A stretch of 64,000 nucleotides of DNA from assembly GCF_000786695.1 (NCBI RefSeq), contig NZ_CP009962.1, positions 4,588,001 to 4,652,000 of the forward strand. The letters are read 5' to 3'. Shown one piece after another: positions 33,201-42,900 of this stretch. The position numbers and the translations under genes were made by a program. Within the stretch, counting starts at the first letter, position 1. Every line of letters starts with the position of its first letter. Source of the DNA: Collimonas arenae (GTDB lineage: Bacteria > Pseudomonadota > Gammaproteobacteria > Burkholderiales > Burkholderiaceae_D). Under the pieces are notes generated by a model that was given only the letters and a program-made list of their open reading frames with translations, had not been told where the DNA came from and did no database searches.

Positions 33201-35381
33201 GGTCCAAGCGGTATACCTACAATTACTAGCACTTGATGCTGTGCACGACGATGCAGTTTGCCATGTCCCGAGGACTACACCCGAAGTCTGGCACTGAACT
33301 GCCGTACCTACTGAATAAGAAGTGGGCCCGGTCGACGGTGCTACAGCCGTACACGAATTTGGGCTACTGTTGCTATAGGCAGACCAACCTGCATATTGAC
33401 AACTGATTGTGGTTGACGAAGTGCTGGACGCAGTGCAACTGGTAACAGCAACCCAACCAGAATCAAGAGTCTGACATTGCGTTTGATTTTTACCACTGGT
33501 TACCGGTATACATGACGTTGCGTTAGCCCAAGATGTCCATTTAGAACCTGAATTACTTGAAGTTCTCTTCTGTAATTGCTGTGTATCACTCTGTAACTGA
33601 TTAGTGCTGGTTTGCCATTGAGGACTGATCGTCTGCGACTGCAATGTGCTGGTACTAGTCTGCGGCTGAGGCGTAACCGTCTGCGACTGCAAATTACTGG
33701 TACTGCTTTGTATTTGGGCACTGCCCCCGTCGTAATAGGGACGAGGTAAACCTGCATCCTGATTGCCAACCGACGTCGAGCCATTCATTTTGTAGAATCC
33801 CGAATTTTCATTCCAGAAGCCGTCTGTAGAAAGAATGGTGTAGTTTTGCTGGCATGAATACTGCAGCGGATCAACGACAGTAGAACCGTTAAGTGTCTGT
33901 CCATTAAGCTTGCCGGCATAAAGCCGGCCGGCCTTTGACAAGGCTGCACGCAAAGGAGTCGAGTTGCCAGGTATTGCGCTGGTAAACGCGTTGTACCAGT
34001 TATATTTCTGCGCGCCTGTGAATTCAGCAAGATTAACAAAATCACCACCGGTATTATTGTTAATACTCATATACCCAACGCGAAAACGCGAGACACCATT
34101 CGCGATATCGGTTGCCTTGTCTATCGCGGCAAATGCGTTGCTCGCAGAGGTTTTCATCATCTGCATGCGCGATTTGTAATAGGTCCACCAGTTCGCGTAG
34201 TTGGTCATTTCCTCATTGCCTGTACAAAGTGTCCCAGCGCAATCTGTTCGAGTGACGGCCTTGCCTGTCTGTCCGGGAAAAGGAAAAACTGCAACGGTGC
34301 CAGCGGTAATGACAGCTAGCAAACTATATCCAGGTACTGGACTAGTGCTAAAGGCAGCAGGAGAAGAAAGAGTAATCGTACCGGTTTTGCTCAGCACCGG
34401 TGTGGCAACTGTGTTGATTCCCGCAGTGATTGTCACAACACTGCCTGAGGCGGTCGCTCCATAGCCAGCCACTCCGCAAATCCCTGAAATCGATCCGTTA
34501 CAAGCATTGATGCTTGCGGCGATAGCAGCTGCCATATTTGACGAAGAAGTAGATGCGGCAGTGACAGCACCGGATAAAATTTGTAGTCCATTTACCTTGA
34601 TGCTGCTCACAGTCGCGCCGGTCAAGATGCTGCTGACCGAAAAACTCGTCGTTCGCGGCGACGGTGCGCGAGCATAGGAGAAGTTTGAACTAAAAGCCGC
34701 TTGACAATTGGTCAATGCACTGCTGTCGCACCATCGCAAAACGGCGGGAAAATTGTAAGCCACTCCACTGACGGTGGTAGCGGCACTAGCTGTAATACAT
34801 TTTCTCAAGCTCGCCGAAGTGCAATATTCTCCGGCTACAGTAGTATAAAAATACTGTGGGGTAGACTGAAGGTCCGATGTTGACGACAAACTGCTCTGGA
34901 CGCCATATGCATCGTCTCCAACAGCCTTCCAATTTGGCTTGGTACCGGAATTTGCTCCAGTAGTGGAATCCGCTCCCGTCATGCTGGGAAAAGTCGTAGA
35001 GTTGACAGCACCAGTGCTATCGACGGCAACAGGTGGCTTGTAGACAACGGCCGGATTGTAATAAATACCGTTATAACCGGCATTCCTGAATAAATACTCC
35101 TGATCTGCCGAGCTTGCAGTTTGTCCAGCTGATGAACAATCTCCCCCGCTGCGTGTCGAGTATGTAGGAGAGCATGCCCAGTCTGGCATGAAGTCCCAGT
35201 TCATACTGCCCGAATCATCCAGCACCATAAATACGTTTGGCTTTACATCGGTGCTTGAAGGTGCTGAGTAAGTGTTCAACGGATCAGTTGAAATGTCGGT
35301 CTGCCCCGCGTGAGCAGATGCGCTGAATGCCAGAGTAATCAGCAAGCTGCTGAATGTTCTGAACGATCGGTTGTTGGTCAA
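30225..35381 (-). CDS. pilY1: PilY1-type type IV pilus tip adhesin, long form
   Basis: A 1718-residue exported protein acting at the pilus tip in adhesion, surface sensing and pilus biogenesis. The frame opens far upstream, but the TTG at 35381 has CAGGAG seven bases before it and starts a good signal peptide (NRSFRTFSSLLITLAFSASAHA). A von Willebrand-like domain follows with the MIDAS motif DDSGS at residues 55-59. Within it, about residues 554-608 hold three 16-residue T/S/Q repeats, and about 614-817 four cysteine-bearing repeats. A C-terminal beta-propeller (about 1195-1700) has VGANDGMVHAFD and a YVLNANTGAT blade. It is about 580 residues longer than the cluster B homologue. Confidence 0.9.
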   Translation of the reverse strand: MTNNRSFRTFSSLLITLAFSASAHAGQTDISTDPLNTYSAPSSTDVKPNVFMVLDDSGSMNWDFMPDWACSPTYSTRSGGDCSSAGQTASSADQEYLFRNAGYNGIYYNPAVVYKPPVAVDSTGAVNSTTFPSMTGADSTTGANSGTKPNWKAVGDDAYGVQSSLSSTSDLQSTPQYFYTTVAGEYCTSASLRKCITASAATTVSGVAYNFPAVLRWCDSSALTNCQAAFSSNFSYARAPSPRTTSFSVSSILTGATVSSIKVNGLQILSGAVTAASTSSSNMAAAIAASINACNGSISGICGVAGYGATASGSVVTITAGINTVATPVLSKTGTITLSSPAAFSTSPVPGYSLLAVITAGTVAVFPFPGQTGKAVTRTDCAGTLCTGNEEMTNYANWWTYYKSRMQMMKTSASNAFAAIDKATDIANGVSRFRVGYMSINNNTGGDFVNLAEFTGAQKYNWYNAFTSAIPGNSTPLRAALSKAGRLYAGKLNGQTLNGSTVVDPLQYSCQQNYTILSTDGFWNENSGFYKMNGSTSVGNQDAGLPRPYYDGGSAQIQSSTSNLQSQTVTPQPQTSTSTLQSQTISPQWQTSTNQLQSDTQQLQKRTSSNSGSKWTSWANATSCIPVTSGKNQTQCQTLDSGWVAVTSCTASSTSSTTISCQYAGWSAYSNSSPNSCTAVAPSTGPTSYSVGTAVQCQTSGVVLGTWQTASSCTASSASNCRYTAWTAYNNTASCTPTAQSVGPAYTVGTAYQCQSGPTPILGTWVNASSCTASSTSNCQYTAWSTPANASSCTALAQSTAPNYTVGTAMQCSTVNSGGTSNTLADVAAYYYNTDLRSSDTTQGTGTCTGPTISPSTTPNDLCADNVPSNGRDVATTQHMTTFTLGLGSQGQMIYAPTDGKDYWNDTSGDFYDVYKGTTANTSAGICSWQTSGVCNWPTPASNSNTNIDDLWHAAVNGHGTYFSAANPSALANGLTSALATIINTPRPGTAAAAASSNPNVSAADNYVFSSSYKSVDWYGELIRQQLSTTGTLGAQNWSAMTLLDCATTPWRASTSYIIGNVFRQGTNCYTVVNGYSSGTTFNGAATGVDGMNTKVVNVDGAATTPVAVTAPTSRTIYTKGTIGSTTGLITFDWATLQSAGLDSNFTAPHISYVSGAAPTGLTQFCTSGGNCLSSAAQSNNTIATGGASGEALVNFLRGDRSNEGTYFRTRAHVLGDIVSSEARYVQTPLFSYADTNYAAFKTSSAITSRVGAVYVGANDGMVHAFDASSGKELWAYIPSMVLPNMYNLADKNYATLHQFFVDNSPETGDICPNAPASTCTSAQWKSILVGGLNRGGKGYYALDVTDPTTPKLLWEFTNTNLGYSYGNPKITKLSDGTWVVLLSSGYNNADGLGHLYVLNANTGATIRDIVTSAGSTATPSGMARISAHSVQALTDNTSIAAYGGDTLGNLWRFDINGNIGASGYDAQLLVSFKDAAGNPQPITAAPLEATVNGNPVVYVGTGRYLGTTDVADTSIESFYAVLDKSDANTYTNPRVPTSTSKFVQQTLTAKTCPANSPVSLCTPGQVVRTSSNNPVDWTTNTGWYIDFLTGGERASTDPSLALGTLVFTTITPQVSTVSACGATDPNVSGSFLYALNYLTGAAVDGASGVSGFNLGASLVTRPVMIEQADGTVRVLIRSANGTSTGTDLGGTIITTPPIKPSATSNTRRVSWRVLTTQ
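32930..33540 (-). repeat. Cys-rich tandem repeats inside pilY1-A
   Basis: Four degenerate units of roughly 45-50 codons, each with an aromatic-rich element (TAW or AGW), SCT, a GP-x-YTVGTA element and a QC ending, then a stretch such as LGTWVNASSCTASS. Adjacent units are similar at DNA level, which points to recent internal duplication. Confidence 0.7.
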
Positions 35382-35457
35382 GGCATTCTCCTGAATATTG
35401 AAGCACATGTTGCTGCACACGCAATGTTGTTTTTTAATCAGTTCAACGGCGTTCCGT

Positions 35458-36081
35458 TTACATCGAAACGACTGCCTGCACATAGCTGACTGTATTTCTT
35501 GGGCCGCTAACCCGTACAGTGATCCGGTAATACACGACCGAAGGTGCGTTAAGCGGAATCTGCCCGGCTTCTTCGGCATTTCCTGTGGCGGCCTGAACTA
35601 CGGGGGACGCGACGCATGAGGCTCCACCTGTTTTGGAACCGGCGTTGTTGCACAAGCGGTCGATGACATAGCTGACGTTATTCCCGGCCGAATCGAGAGC
35701 TACAGCTTGACGCGCTCTCGTGGTCGCCAGAGAACTAGACCAAAAGTTATCCCATGACTGGCCGGCCCCGGGACTATTCGTCGCAGCGCTGCCATTGGCA
35801 GCGTAGCCATTTGTAGAATCGTCGGCATCGAGCGTACTGCCGGTATTGTTAGTCTGCAGCCAAGCTGTCGCGGCCTCGACTCCTGTATCGGCCGAATGGG
35901 TGGCAGCTTCCTGAAACGCCAGATTGCCAGCGATGATATTGGCGCTATCGACTGACCGCATCAATGCAAGCGCAGCCAAAGTCATCGCTATCAATACAAT
36001 CAGAGCGACGAACAACACCACGCCAGATTGCTTGGTGCGGAGTTTTAACGGATGCGACGGTATGTGGTTTGCGGTTAACAT
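35458..36081 (-). CDS. pilX: Minor pilin PilX (cluster A)
   Basis: A 207-residue minor pilin. The ATG at 36081 overlaps the pilW stop; the longer frame starts at a TTG and is less likely. The leader ends KQSG, followed by the hydrophobic VVLFVALIVLIAMTLAALALMR. Glu5 of ordinary pilins is missing, as usual for PilX/GspK-type subunits, which sit at the tip. The globular part includes a paired-cysteine region (RLCNNAG, ASCVA). It lies between pilW and pilY1 in the conserved order. Confidence 0.85.
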   Translation of the reverse strand: MLTANHIPSHPLKLRTKQSGVVLFVALIVLIAMTLAALALMRSVDSANIIAGNLAFQEAATHSADTGVEAATAWLQTNNTGSTLDADDSTNGYAANGSAATNSPGAGQSWDNFWSSSLATTRARQAVALDSAGNNVSYVIDRLCNNAGSKTGGASCVASPVVQAATGNAEEAGQIPLNAPSVVYYRITVRVSGPRNTVSYVQAVVSM

Positions 36082-37175
36082 CCTTGCGTCACTCCCATCC
36101 AACCGACATTGCGTATCGGTATTACAGTTTCAAACACCTTATAGCGATAGTGTTTCCAGGGTTCGTCTGCCGCCGTATTTGGCCCTAGGGTGCCGGTGGC
36201 AGCGATAATTGAAGCGGTAGCGTTTTCCGACCAGGTGGGAGCATTGACAGGGATAGGAGAATTCAATGCGGTCGCCGTAACAATTCCTTTTTCAAATTGC
36301 GCACTGCGTGCCACCAGTACCAGCCCCACAGCGGAAAGCCTGGCCCAGCCGCAAGCAGTGGTCGGCGTACTCTGATCGTGCCCATTGGCATCTGGAATAC
36401 CGTCCATTGGCGCACTCGTATCGCGCCAATACACGGCTCGCATGCTGACAACGTTATTTGCAATCGGCGCCCATATCGACGGATCGCTGGTATTTGCGGA
36501 CAAGCCACAATCGTTGGCCTGGTAGTCGCATACCGTCAGATTGCCGCCGCGTATCGCATAGGCCAGCATACTTGGCGTAGGGCCGAGGTTATAAAGCGTG
36601 CTACCGGCAGCGCCCGTTCCAACAGTAACGGTGGTCGCTGCAGTCGCCGTAATTCTGTCAAGAACCAAATTGGCGGAGCATACGGCAGGTGCCGCTATGA
36701 CACGATCGCCTACAGCGAACGCACTAGGCATCTGCACCGTGTCTACGGTGCTGGCCTGCGCATTGATGGGATTACCTTGAGGCTGACCATTGGTGTTGCC
36801 ATAAACGACTAGCAGTGTGTCAGTATTTGCATCGCCGGCAGGAATGATGCTCGTGGCAGGGTTAACAGTCACTGGAGCCAATGGAATGGCAGTAGCTATA
36901 CTTGTGCCAGAAGGCAGCTTCCACGTCAGATTGCAGTTAAACAAACCAACCGCACTGATTCCGTAGCCAGCTTGACCAACATCACTCTGCAACTGATTTA
37001 AAGCAATCGCCGCAGTACTTTGCGCATCGCCACCGCCAGTAGTGGTGCGCTTGCGCTGCTCCGAGAGAGCGAACACCTGCAACATGATAATGACTGCGAT
37101 CATGCCGATCGCTAGGCTGACCATGACCTCAACCAAACCGAAGCCAGCAGTTGGGCGATTGAATAATTTTGGCAT
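36075..37175 (-). CDS. pilW: Minor pilin PilW (cluster A)
   Basis: A 366-residue minor pilin with the prepilin site TAG-FGLVEVMVSLAIGM (Glu5 present) and a long C-terminal globular domain. AAGGAG lies 15 bases before the ATG chosen here; the TTG codons at 37184 and 37181 are better spaced and may be the true starts. The body contains GNTNGQPQGNP and a CDYQANDCG pair of cysteines. It lies between pilV and pilX and overlaps pilX by 7 bases. Confidence 0.85.
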   Translation of the reverse strand: MPKLFNRPTAGFGLVEVMVSLAIGMIAVIIMLQVFALSEQRKRTTTGGGDAQSTAAIALNQLQSDVGQAGYGISAVGLFNCNLTWKLPSGTSIATAIPLAPVTVNPATSIIPAGDANTDTLLVVYGNTNGQPQGNPINAQASTVDTVQMPSAFAVGDRVIAAPAVCSANLVLDRITATAATTVTVGTGAAGSTLYNLGPTPSMLAYAIRGGNLTVCDYQANDCGLSANTSDPSIWAPIANNVVSMRAVYWRDTSAPMDGIPDANGHDQSTPTTACGWARLSAVGLVLVARSAQFEKGIVTATALNSPIPVNAPTWSENATASIIAATGTLGPNTAADEPWKHYRYKVFETVIPIRNVGWMGVTQGC

Positions 37176-37194
37176 CGGCAACAATTTGCTCTCC

Positions 37195-37620
37195 TTACCT
37201 GATTTGCGCAACGGTGACGTACTGGTGCTTAGTAGTATTAGCCACCTCGCTTGGCGCCAGCCATTTGACGGTGACCGTCACGATGTTTTGGCTATCGACG
37301 TTGACCGTTGCAGAGCTCTGCGGCAAGGCTGCGGACACGTTGGCCAGCCACGCGATATAGCCTGCTCCATTAGGACTGTTGAAGTTGGATTGCATAGTCG
37401 CCGTAGTGTGGTCGCTTACCCACATTGTTCCGATCAAAGTATTTGATAACACGGCAGCTTGCGAACGGTATGAAGCGTCGCTGACCTGTTTGACGCTCAC
37501 ACTTTGCAGGCCGACGATGGCGAGGATACCCATCGAGAAAATAAAAATCGCGATGAGCCCTTCTATCAGCATCATCCCTGCTTGCTTGTCCAAAGGTTGA
37601 GAGTTTGTAGGCATGGTCAT
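37195..37620 (-). CDS. pilV: Minor pilin PilV (cluster A)
   Basis: A 141-residue minor pilin. The ATG at 37620 lies 1 base after the fimT stop. The prepilin site is KQAG-MMLIEGLIAIFIFSMG, with Glu5 present. The mature part is short, with VSVKQVSDASYRSQAAVLSN and a C-terminal beta segment (TVNVDSQNIVTVTVKWL). It belongs to the fimT-pilV-pilW-pilX core that primes pilus assembly. Confidence 0.82.
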   Translation of the reverse strand: MTMPTNSQPLDKQAGMMLIEGLIAIFIFSMGILAIVGLQSVSVKQVSDASYRSQAAVLSNTLIGTMWVSDHTTATMQSNFNSPNGAGYIAWLANVSAALPQSSATVNVDSQNIVTVTVKWLAPSEVANTTKHQYVTVAQIR

Positions 37621-37621
37621 G

Positions 37622-38230
37622 TCAGCATGCTTGCGGGTCGGTGGGTTTGGAAACGGTAAGCGCCGGATCGCACATGCGAATCTGTCCGGCGGGCGTGACG
37701 ATGACCCGCAGGCAACGCATCTTGCCGCCGGCGACCGCGCAAGTCCCACCGCCAGAATTGCTGATGTCGTAGACCGCGTTATCCGCAGTCGCCAGAGTGC
37801 TTGCAATCACGCGGCCCAGGCCATTGAATGTAAGGGTGTTCGTAAAAACCGTCGTACCGGCCGCTGCGCCGGTGGAAGCTACTACCTCTGAAGTCGCCAC
37901 CTGTGCCTGGGTAGAGCCTTCGGCCGCGACGCGCTTCATAATGACGGCAGGACAACTGGCAGAAGCCGCGGTACATCCTACTGCCCAAGAAGAATCCGTC
38001 GAAGAATCCACTCCGGAAGAAAAATTGACCTGAGTATTCCGCCGAAGCGCTTCTACGCGAGCAAGGCCGAGTCCATTTTGCATTGCTTCAGCGGCATTGC
38101 GAATGTTGCTATTCGCAATGAATGCGCTGAAATTGGGCAAGGCAATGGCAAGCAGTATGGCGAAAATCACTATGCCGATCATGAGCTCGATCAAAGTGAC
38201 ACCTTGCTGTTTGGTGGGTAGTGTTAGCAC
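37622..38230 (-). CDS. fimT: Minor pilin FimT/FimU (GspH-like, cluster A)
   Basis: A 202-residue GspH-type minor pilin. The GTG at 38230, four bases after a GGGGGG run, overlaps the pilE stop and gives a ten-residue leader ending KQQG, then [24 protein letters not shown]. Position 1 is Val rather than Phe. The globular domain has two cysteine pairs ([15 protein letters not shown]...RC) and ends PQAC. It is translationally coupled to the pilE-like gene before it. Confidence 0.85.
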   Translation of the reverse strand: MLTLPTKQQGVTLIELMIGIVIFAILLAIALPNFSAFIANSNIRNAAEAMQNGLGLARVEALRRNTQVNFSSGVDSSTDSSWAVGCTAASASCPAVIMKRVAAEGSTQAQVATSEVVASTGAAAGTTVFTNTLTFNGLGRVIASTLATADNAVYDISNSGGGTCAVAGGKMRCLRVIVTPAGQIRMCDPALTVSKPTDPQAC

Positions 38231-38661
38231 ACTCCCCCCTTTTTGGTCACCCAGCAAGTAGCGTTGGTGGTCCAGTTTGCAGGCACAGCTGTCGTTGCTT
38301 TGGCATTAGTCTGATCGACGGTATAAGTAAAACCGGTCATCGAGTTCGTGCCAGTCGCGGTCAGCAAGAAGGTCGTAGCATTACTGACACAGCTGAAATT
38401 GAAATACTTGCTGGTAGTGCTATCGACAGCGGCGCACGGGGGAGCACCTGCGTAAGTGTGGTTGTCCTGAAAAAACTGCTCCATCTGCACGCGCAGCGTC
38501 GATAAATTGGAAGTGGCATCGGGAATTTTCCCGCGGGTGACGTAATCTGCGTAATTGGGCAAAGCAACCGCTGCCAATATGCCGATAATGGCAACTGTGA
38601 CTAATAATTCAATCAAGGTAAAACCGGCCGAACGTCGGTTCGACTGTTTGCTGAGTCCCAT
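38224..38661 (-). CDS. pilE: Type IV pilin, PilE-like (cluster A)
   Basis: A 145-residue pilin with leader [13 protein letters not shown], then [24 protein letters not shown], the classical methylation and Glu5 site. The C-terminal domain has the D-region type cysteines (PPCAAV, FSCVS, ATCWV and a final GGVC). GGGGGAA precedes the ATG. It is the first gene of cluster A, whereas in cluster B the pilE-type gene is last. Confidence 0.88.
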   Translation of the reverse strand: MGLSKQSNRRSAGFTLIELLVTVAIIGILAAVALPNYADYVTRGKIPDATSNLSTLRVQMEQFFQDNHTYAGAPPCAAVDSTTSKYFNFSCVSNATTFLLTATGTNSMTGFTYTVDQTNAKATTAVPANWTTNATCWVTKKGGVC

Positions 38662-38908
38662 ATTTCCCCCTGTTTCCTGCGTTGATCTTGTTCGAAGCAT
38701 CTCAAATCTTAACGGTCGAAATTTCCGCCATGCAAGTGTTGCAGTATTATAGGTTCGCCGTTTCCTCAAGGTAACCATTTCCCCCCTCCGTCCGTCGCAA
38801 TCTCAGTACCGCTTATCCAGTTTTGTTTTTAATTTAACAACCGGCATTTAGATACTTCATACTCCTTTGACAACAATCGGCACATATTGAGTGCAGCAGG
38901 ATAGGTGA

Positions 38909-39100
38909 ATGGCAGATGCAACAAACCGTGTTTTCGGGTATCGCGTCGTGTGCTCCCGCGGTACGCGACGAACGGTCGCTACTTTTACAACGTTTGGTTA
39001 TTACAATTCCGACTTGGCTCAGTCGATTTTTGACACGATACTTTTCAAGGCCGCACGCTGTGTGGCCAAATATTTATCGCAAATGAAGGTGGTTACGTGA
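38909..39100 (+). CDS. Small uncharacterised ORF between pilus clusters
   Basis: A 63-codon frame with AGGATAGGTGA before its ATG. The product is basic and not membrane-spanning, and no family is recognised. It ends in an overlap (GTGA) with a second short frame. Both could be chance frames in a decayed region. Confidence 0.25.
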   Translation: MADATNRVFGYRVVCSRGTRRTVATFTTFGYYNSDLAQSIFDTILFKAARCVAKYLSQMKVVT

Positions 39101-39237
39101 GCGGTTATGCGGTCGACGAGTTTGGCTTGCTATTCATGTTCTGCCTAGCGACGTTAACGTTATCCGCACAACTGAGAAGCGCGATTTTCGCACTTAAACA
39201 TGCTGGACAATCGCCGAGGATCAAAACGCGACAATGA
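39097..39237 (+). CDS. Second small ORF, possible membrane peptide
   Basis: A 46-codon frame starting at GTG inside the stop of the preceding ORF. It has a hydrophobic stretch (FGLLFMFCLATLTLSA) and a basic tail. No family is recognised; coding status is doubtful. Confidence 0.2.
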   Translation: MSGYAVDEFGLLFMFCLATLTLSAQLRSAIFALKHAGQSPRIKTRQ

Positions 39238-39535
39238 GTTGGTACATATTACGACCATCACCAGGGTCGCAGATTTTGTTTTGAATACATAGGAACAAAC
39301 GCAGATCCCTGGTTCACCGAGCAGTGACACATATCTGACGAATTACATCTCGAAAGCGCAGACAATATTGCCTGGAGCAGGACGTAACCACAGCTCCAAG
39401 CTGTGCCGGACTTGTACGCTGAATTTGGCTGCCATGCTTGGGAATGTCAGGGACAGGCCGGGGAAAAGGTCGCCTCTATTCATTCGGCAAATTTTCTTAG
39501 GCAAACCCCTGATCTCTTATCTTGCTGAAGATTAG

Positions 39536-39964
39536 CTATCGTGACGCCCAGCAATCCGCAGCAGTTGCAGCCGGCGCCTTGGCTTTATCGGTACTCCTCT
39601 TACCGGTGCTGTCCAATAAGAAAGTCCCGCATTTATCGTTTGTCACCGGTACCGCTTGCAACGTAAATGAACTGGCGTTCGAATCGCTGACAGAAAACGT
39701 ATATTTTGAGCCGATATCACCCCATGTCGGCAAACTGAGCGGCTTGCCGCCTGACAGGTAGCTGTTGTTAATCGTATATTGCTGCTGCATCCAGTTAGCG
39801 TACTTCAGCAGCGTCGCCGTTGCCTGGGCGCGGTTGCCGCGCTGGACGTACTGCGTGTAATTCGGTACTGCAACCGCCGCCAGGATGGCGACTACCGCTA
39901 CCGTGATCATTACCTCAATCAGCGTAAAACCGCGCTGCCAGGAGAACATATTCCGATCCCTCAT
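39536..39964 (-). CDS. pilE: Type IV pilin PilE (cluster B)
   Basis: A 142-residue minor pilin of the PilE type. The leader is MRDRNMFSWQRG, then FTLIEVMITVAVVAILAAVAVPNY. The globular part has a single disulphide-type pair (NDKCGTF and AADCWASR), the usual C-terminal loop. AAAGGG precedes the ATG; a second Met at codon 6 is possible. It is the last gene of cluster B, 18 bases after pilY1, matching the fimU-pilV-pilW-pilX-pilY1-pilE order in Pseudomonas. Confidence 0.88.
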   Translation of the reverse strand: MRDRNMFSWQRGFTLIEVMITVAVVAILAAVAVPNYTQYVQRGNRAQATATLLKYANWMQQQYTINNSYLSGGKPLSLPTWGDIGSKYTFSVSDSNASSFTLQAVPVTNDKCGTFLLDSTGKRSTDKAKAPAATAADCWASR

Positions 39965-39982
39965 ATATACCCTTTCAATCGT

Positions 39983-42900
39983 TTAATTTGGCTTGATCGA
40001 CAACTGCCGCCAGCGCCGCACCGCCACTCCCGTCGTCAGGTATTCCTGACAATGCGGCTTGCCGTCAGAACCAATCGTATTGATGCAGCCGGGTTGGGTG
40101 ACGTCGGGATTGGGTACGGGCAAAGCAGTACCCACGGTACCGGGCACCTTGGCCGAACTCAAATTGACGTTGGGTGGCGTGTCGGCGACGATCAGATGGA
40201 ATTTGTCGGTATAAGCCCCGCTCAGGAAATTCGCCCCCAAGATTTGGGAGGAGCCGCCCCCGGCGCACGGGTCTGCAGTATTCGGCGTCAGCGAGGTCGT
40301 CAGTACGATAACGTCCTTGATGATCCGCAAAGCGCCGACGGTGCGCTCGCCGCTGGCAGACGGATAGTCGATATACCAGCCGCGCTTGCTGCTCCAGGCA
40401 ACGGTATTGGTCGACAAGGTACGGCCGAGCAGTTCGCCGGTTTTCGAAGATACATCTGTCAGCGTTTGCACCTGTAGCTGGCTGCGGCCGGTGACCGCGT
40501 TTGCACCAGGCTTGTCCCATATGCCATACAGACTCTGGACATTGGTATCGGCCAGGTCTTCAGTTTCAAAGTATTTCCCAGTGCCGAACAGCACCATGAA
40601 ACCTCCCAGGGGATGTGGTGCGATGACCGGCGCCTGCACTATCGGCTGCACCTTCGGCACGCTGCTCTGATCTTTGGCTGTAAACAAGGTGCTGCGATTC
40701 CATTGCGCATCGCTGGCATTGCTTAGGTCGAACTTCCAAAGATTGCCTTGCAGATCGCCAGCATAGGCGGCAATCAGCTGGCGCGACGCATTGAACAGCA
40801 ATGCCGGTGCGGACAAGCCGTTCTGCGCTGTGGCGCTACCGACGCCGGTGTCGATTTTCTTGATCAGGGCGCCGGTCTGGATATCGACCAGATACAGCAC
40901 CGCATGACCGTTGGCGCTGTTGTAACCGTTGCCGAAAATGGCTGCCCATTTATTGTTGGCCAATAACACGACGGCCGGCGCACCCAGCACATTACCCATG
41001 TCGGCATCGCTTGCAGTAGCGTTGTACTCCCACAAGACACTGCTTTCCGCCAATCCGTCGGTCTTGGTAACATCGATTGAAAACACGCTCTGCGCACCGG
41101 CGCCGGTGCTTCCTAATAGAATATTCTTCCACGCGCCGCCGACATAAGCGTCGCCTTCCGCCAACGGACCATCGACAAAATAATGATGGCCGTAGTTAAG
41201 ATCGCTCAGGGTCTTCAGATTAGGGTAGACGCTATTCGGTATGAAGGCGAATTTCTCGGTTCCGCTGGTATCAAATCCATGCAGCATGCCGTCGTTGGCG
41301 CCGACGTAGAGCATGCCGCTGCGCGCCGCCTTGGTTGTCAGGAAAGCGTTATAAGTACTGCCTCCAGGGATGCTTGCCGGTAGCGCCGTGTAACCGAAAT
41401 CGTTGCTCTTGATATAAAGCGGCGTCGAATTGACGATGTCGCCGAGTTTGTTCTGGCGATAACGGTATACGCCCGCACCGCTGCCGTCCGGCGCTTTCTC
41501 CATCGCCGAACTGCCTTTGAGATAGTCCAGCACATTAGCCGATACCAGGGCCGCTTGCTGACTGTCGGTGCCGACGGTCAGATTTTCCCAAACAAACTTC
41601 TTGGCACTCTTGGTCGTTGGATTCCAGGTCACGATGTTACGTTTTTCGTAATCCGGCAACAGCGTTGCGGCATCCCATTTCGGCGTAGGATCGAGCTTTC
41701 CCTTGGCGTCGACCGGATGTGCTTTCAAATGCCCGGTCCAGCTGCCGGAGTCGAAGCTCGGCACATAAGCGACGGCATCTTTGCCTCCCGGCACCGCCCC
41801 ACCAGGTACCGAAGCATTGCCGCCGGAACCTGAGGCCCTGCCGATTTCGGCCAGGATGCTGTTCAGGCCGTCTTGCAGATTCTTGGGATTCTTTGCGCTG
41901 AAATAGCTGCCGTGGCCATTGACTGCCGCGTGCCATAAGTCATCGATCGCGGTATCAGTATTCTCCTTTGGTATACCCCAGCTTCGTTTTCCTTGCTTAA
42001 TTTCTGCATAGTGGCCACTGGTTGCCGTCTTATAATCCGCTTGATAAATCAAATTTCCATTGGCGCCCAAACCAATGGTGTGCGTTGTCATGTGCTGCCA
42101 GGTTGCCGGATCGGTCGAGGTCGCCGTAATTTTTCCGGCAGTGCCGCCATTACTGCCGCGCACCCCGATGTCGGTGATCCAGTACTTCATCGCCGCATCC
42201 GCCAGTGAATTGGAAATTCCAGTGCTTCCCTCATGGAACGGGGCCGGAAACGGATCTCCTGCTTTCAACGCTCCGCCGGAGACAGGATCATACGAAACCG
42301 GTGCGGGCAAAGCCGGCACCAGCTTGTCCTGATTGCCGATTGAGCTTGGCACAGTGCCATTCCAATATCCGTCGGTGGCAAGAATCGTATAATTTGCCTG
42401 GCATTTCAATTGAATAGGGTCTGGGGTTGAAGATGGTGCACCATTCATTGGCTTGCCCATGTAGTATTGCCCGACCTGATTCAAAGCATCGATCAGCGGC
42501 GTAGCGCCGTTAGGCTTGATCGCATACAGCTTGGCATACCATGCGGATTTTTGCGCTGCATTGAAAGTCGATATCGGAACGAAATTGCTTGCATTGTCGT
42601 TGATCGTCCCAAAGCCCACCCGGAAGCGGTCGTTGATACCGGAAAATACGGTTCCCAGCGAAGTTTTCGTCAACAGAATGCGCGTCCGGTAATACGAAAA
42701 CCAATTGGCGAAATTCTGAATTTCCTCGGCATAGGTACAGGTGGCGCCTGCACAGTCGGTACGACTGGCAACGCGCGGATAGACATTTCCGCTGACAATG
42801 TCTATCCGTGTGTAATATTTATCGGTATCCTCCCCTATAGCGCCAGTCGGTGTCCCGCGCCCTATCCAGTTATAGTAGAACGCATACTGCGCTACTGAGT

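Larger units (their letters stand above)
38662..39535. other. Interval between the two pilus clusters
   Basis: About 870 bases separating pilE-B from pilE-A. The right-hand 300 bases (39238-39535) show nothing recognisable. The middle holds two overlapping small frames (listed separately). The left end holds the probable promoter of cluster A: TATAAT on the minus strand (38751-38746), with a weak -35 about 38774-38769. No clear terminator for cluster B is visible. Confidence 0.5.

Noticed and set aside
33555..33725. CRISPR-like direct repeats
   Set aside because: They are in-frame coding repeats of pilY1 with unequal units and no spacers; there are no cas genes.
35458..36102. Start of pilX-A at 36102
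   Set aside because: The codon there is TTG inside pilW without a clear ribosome site. The ATG at 36081 fits a normal gene overlap.
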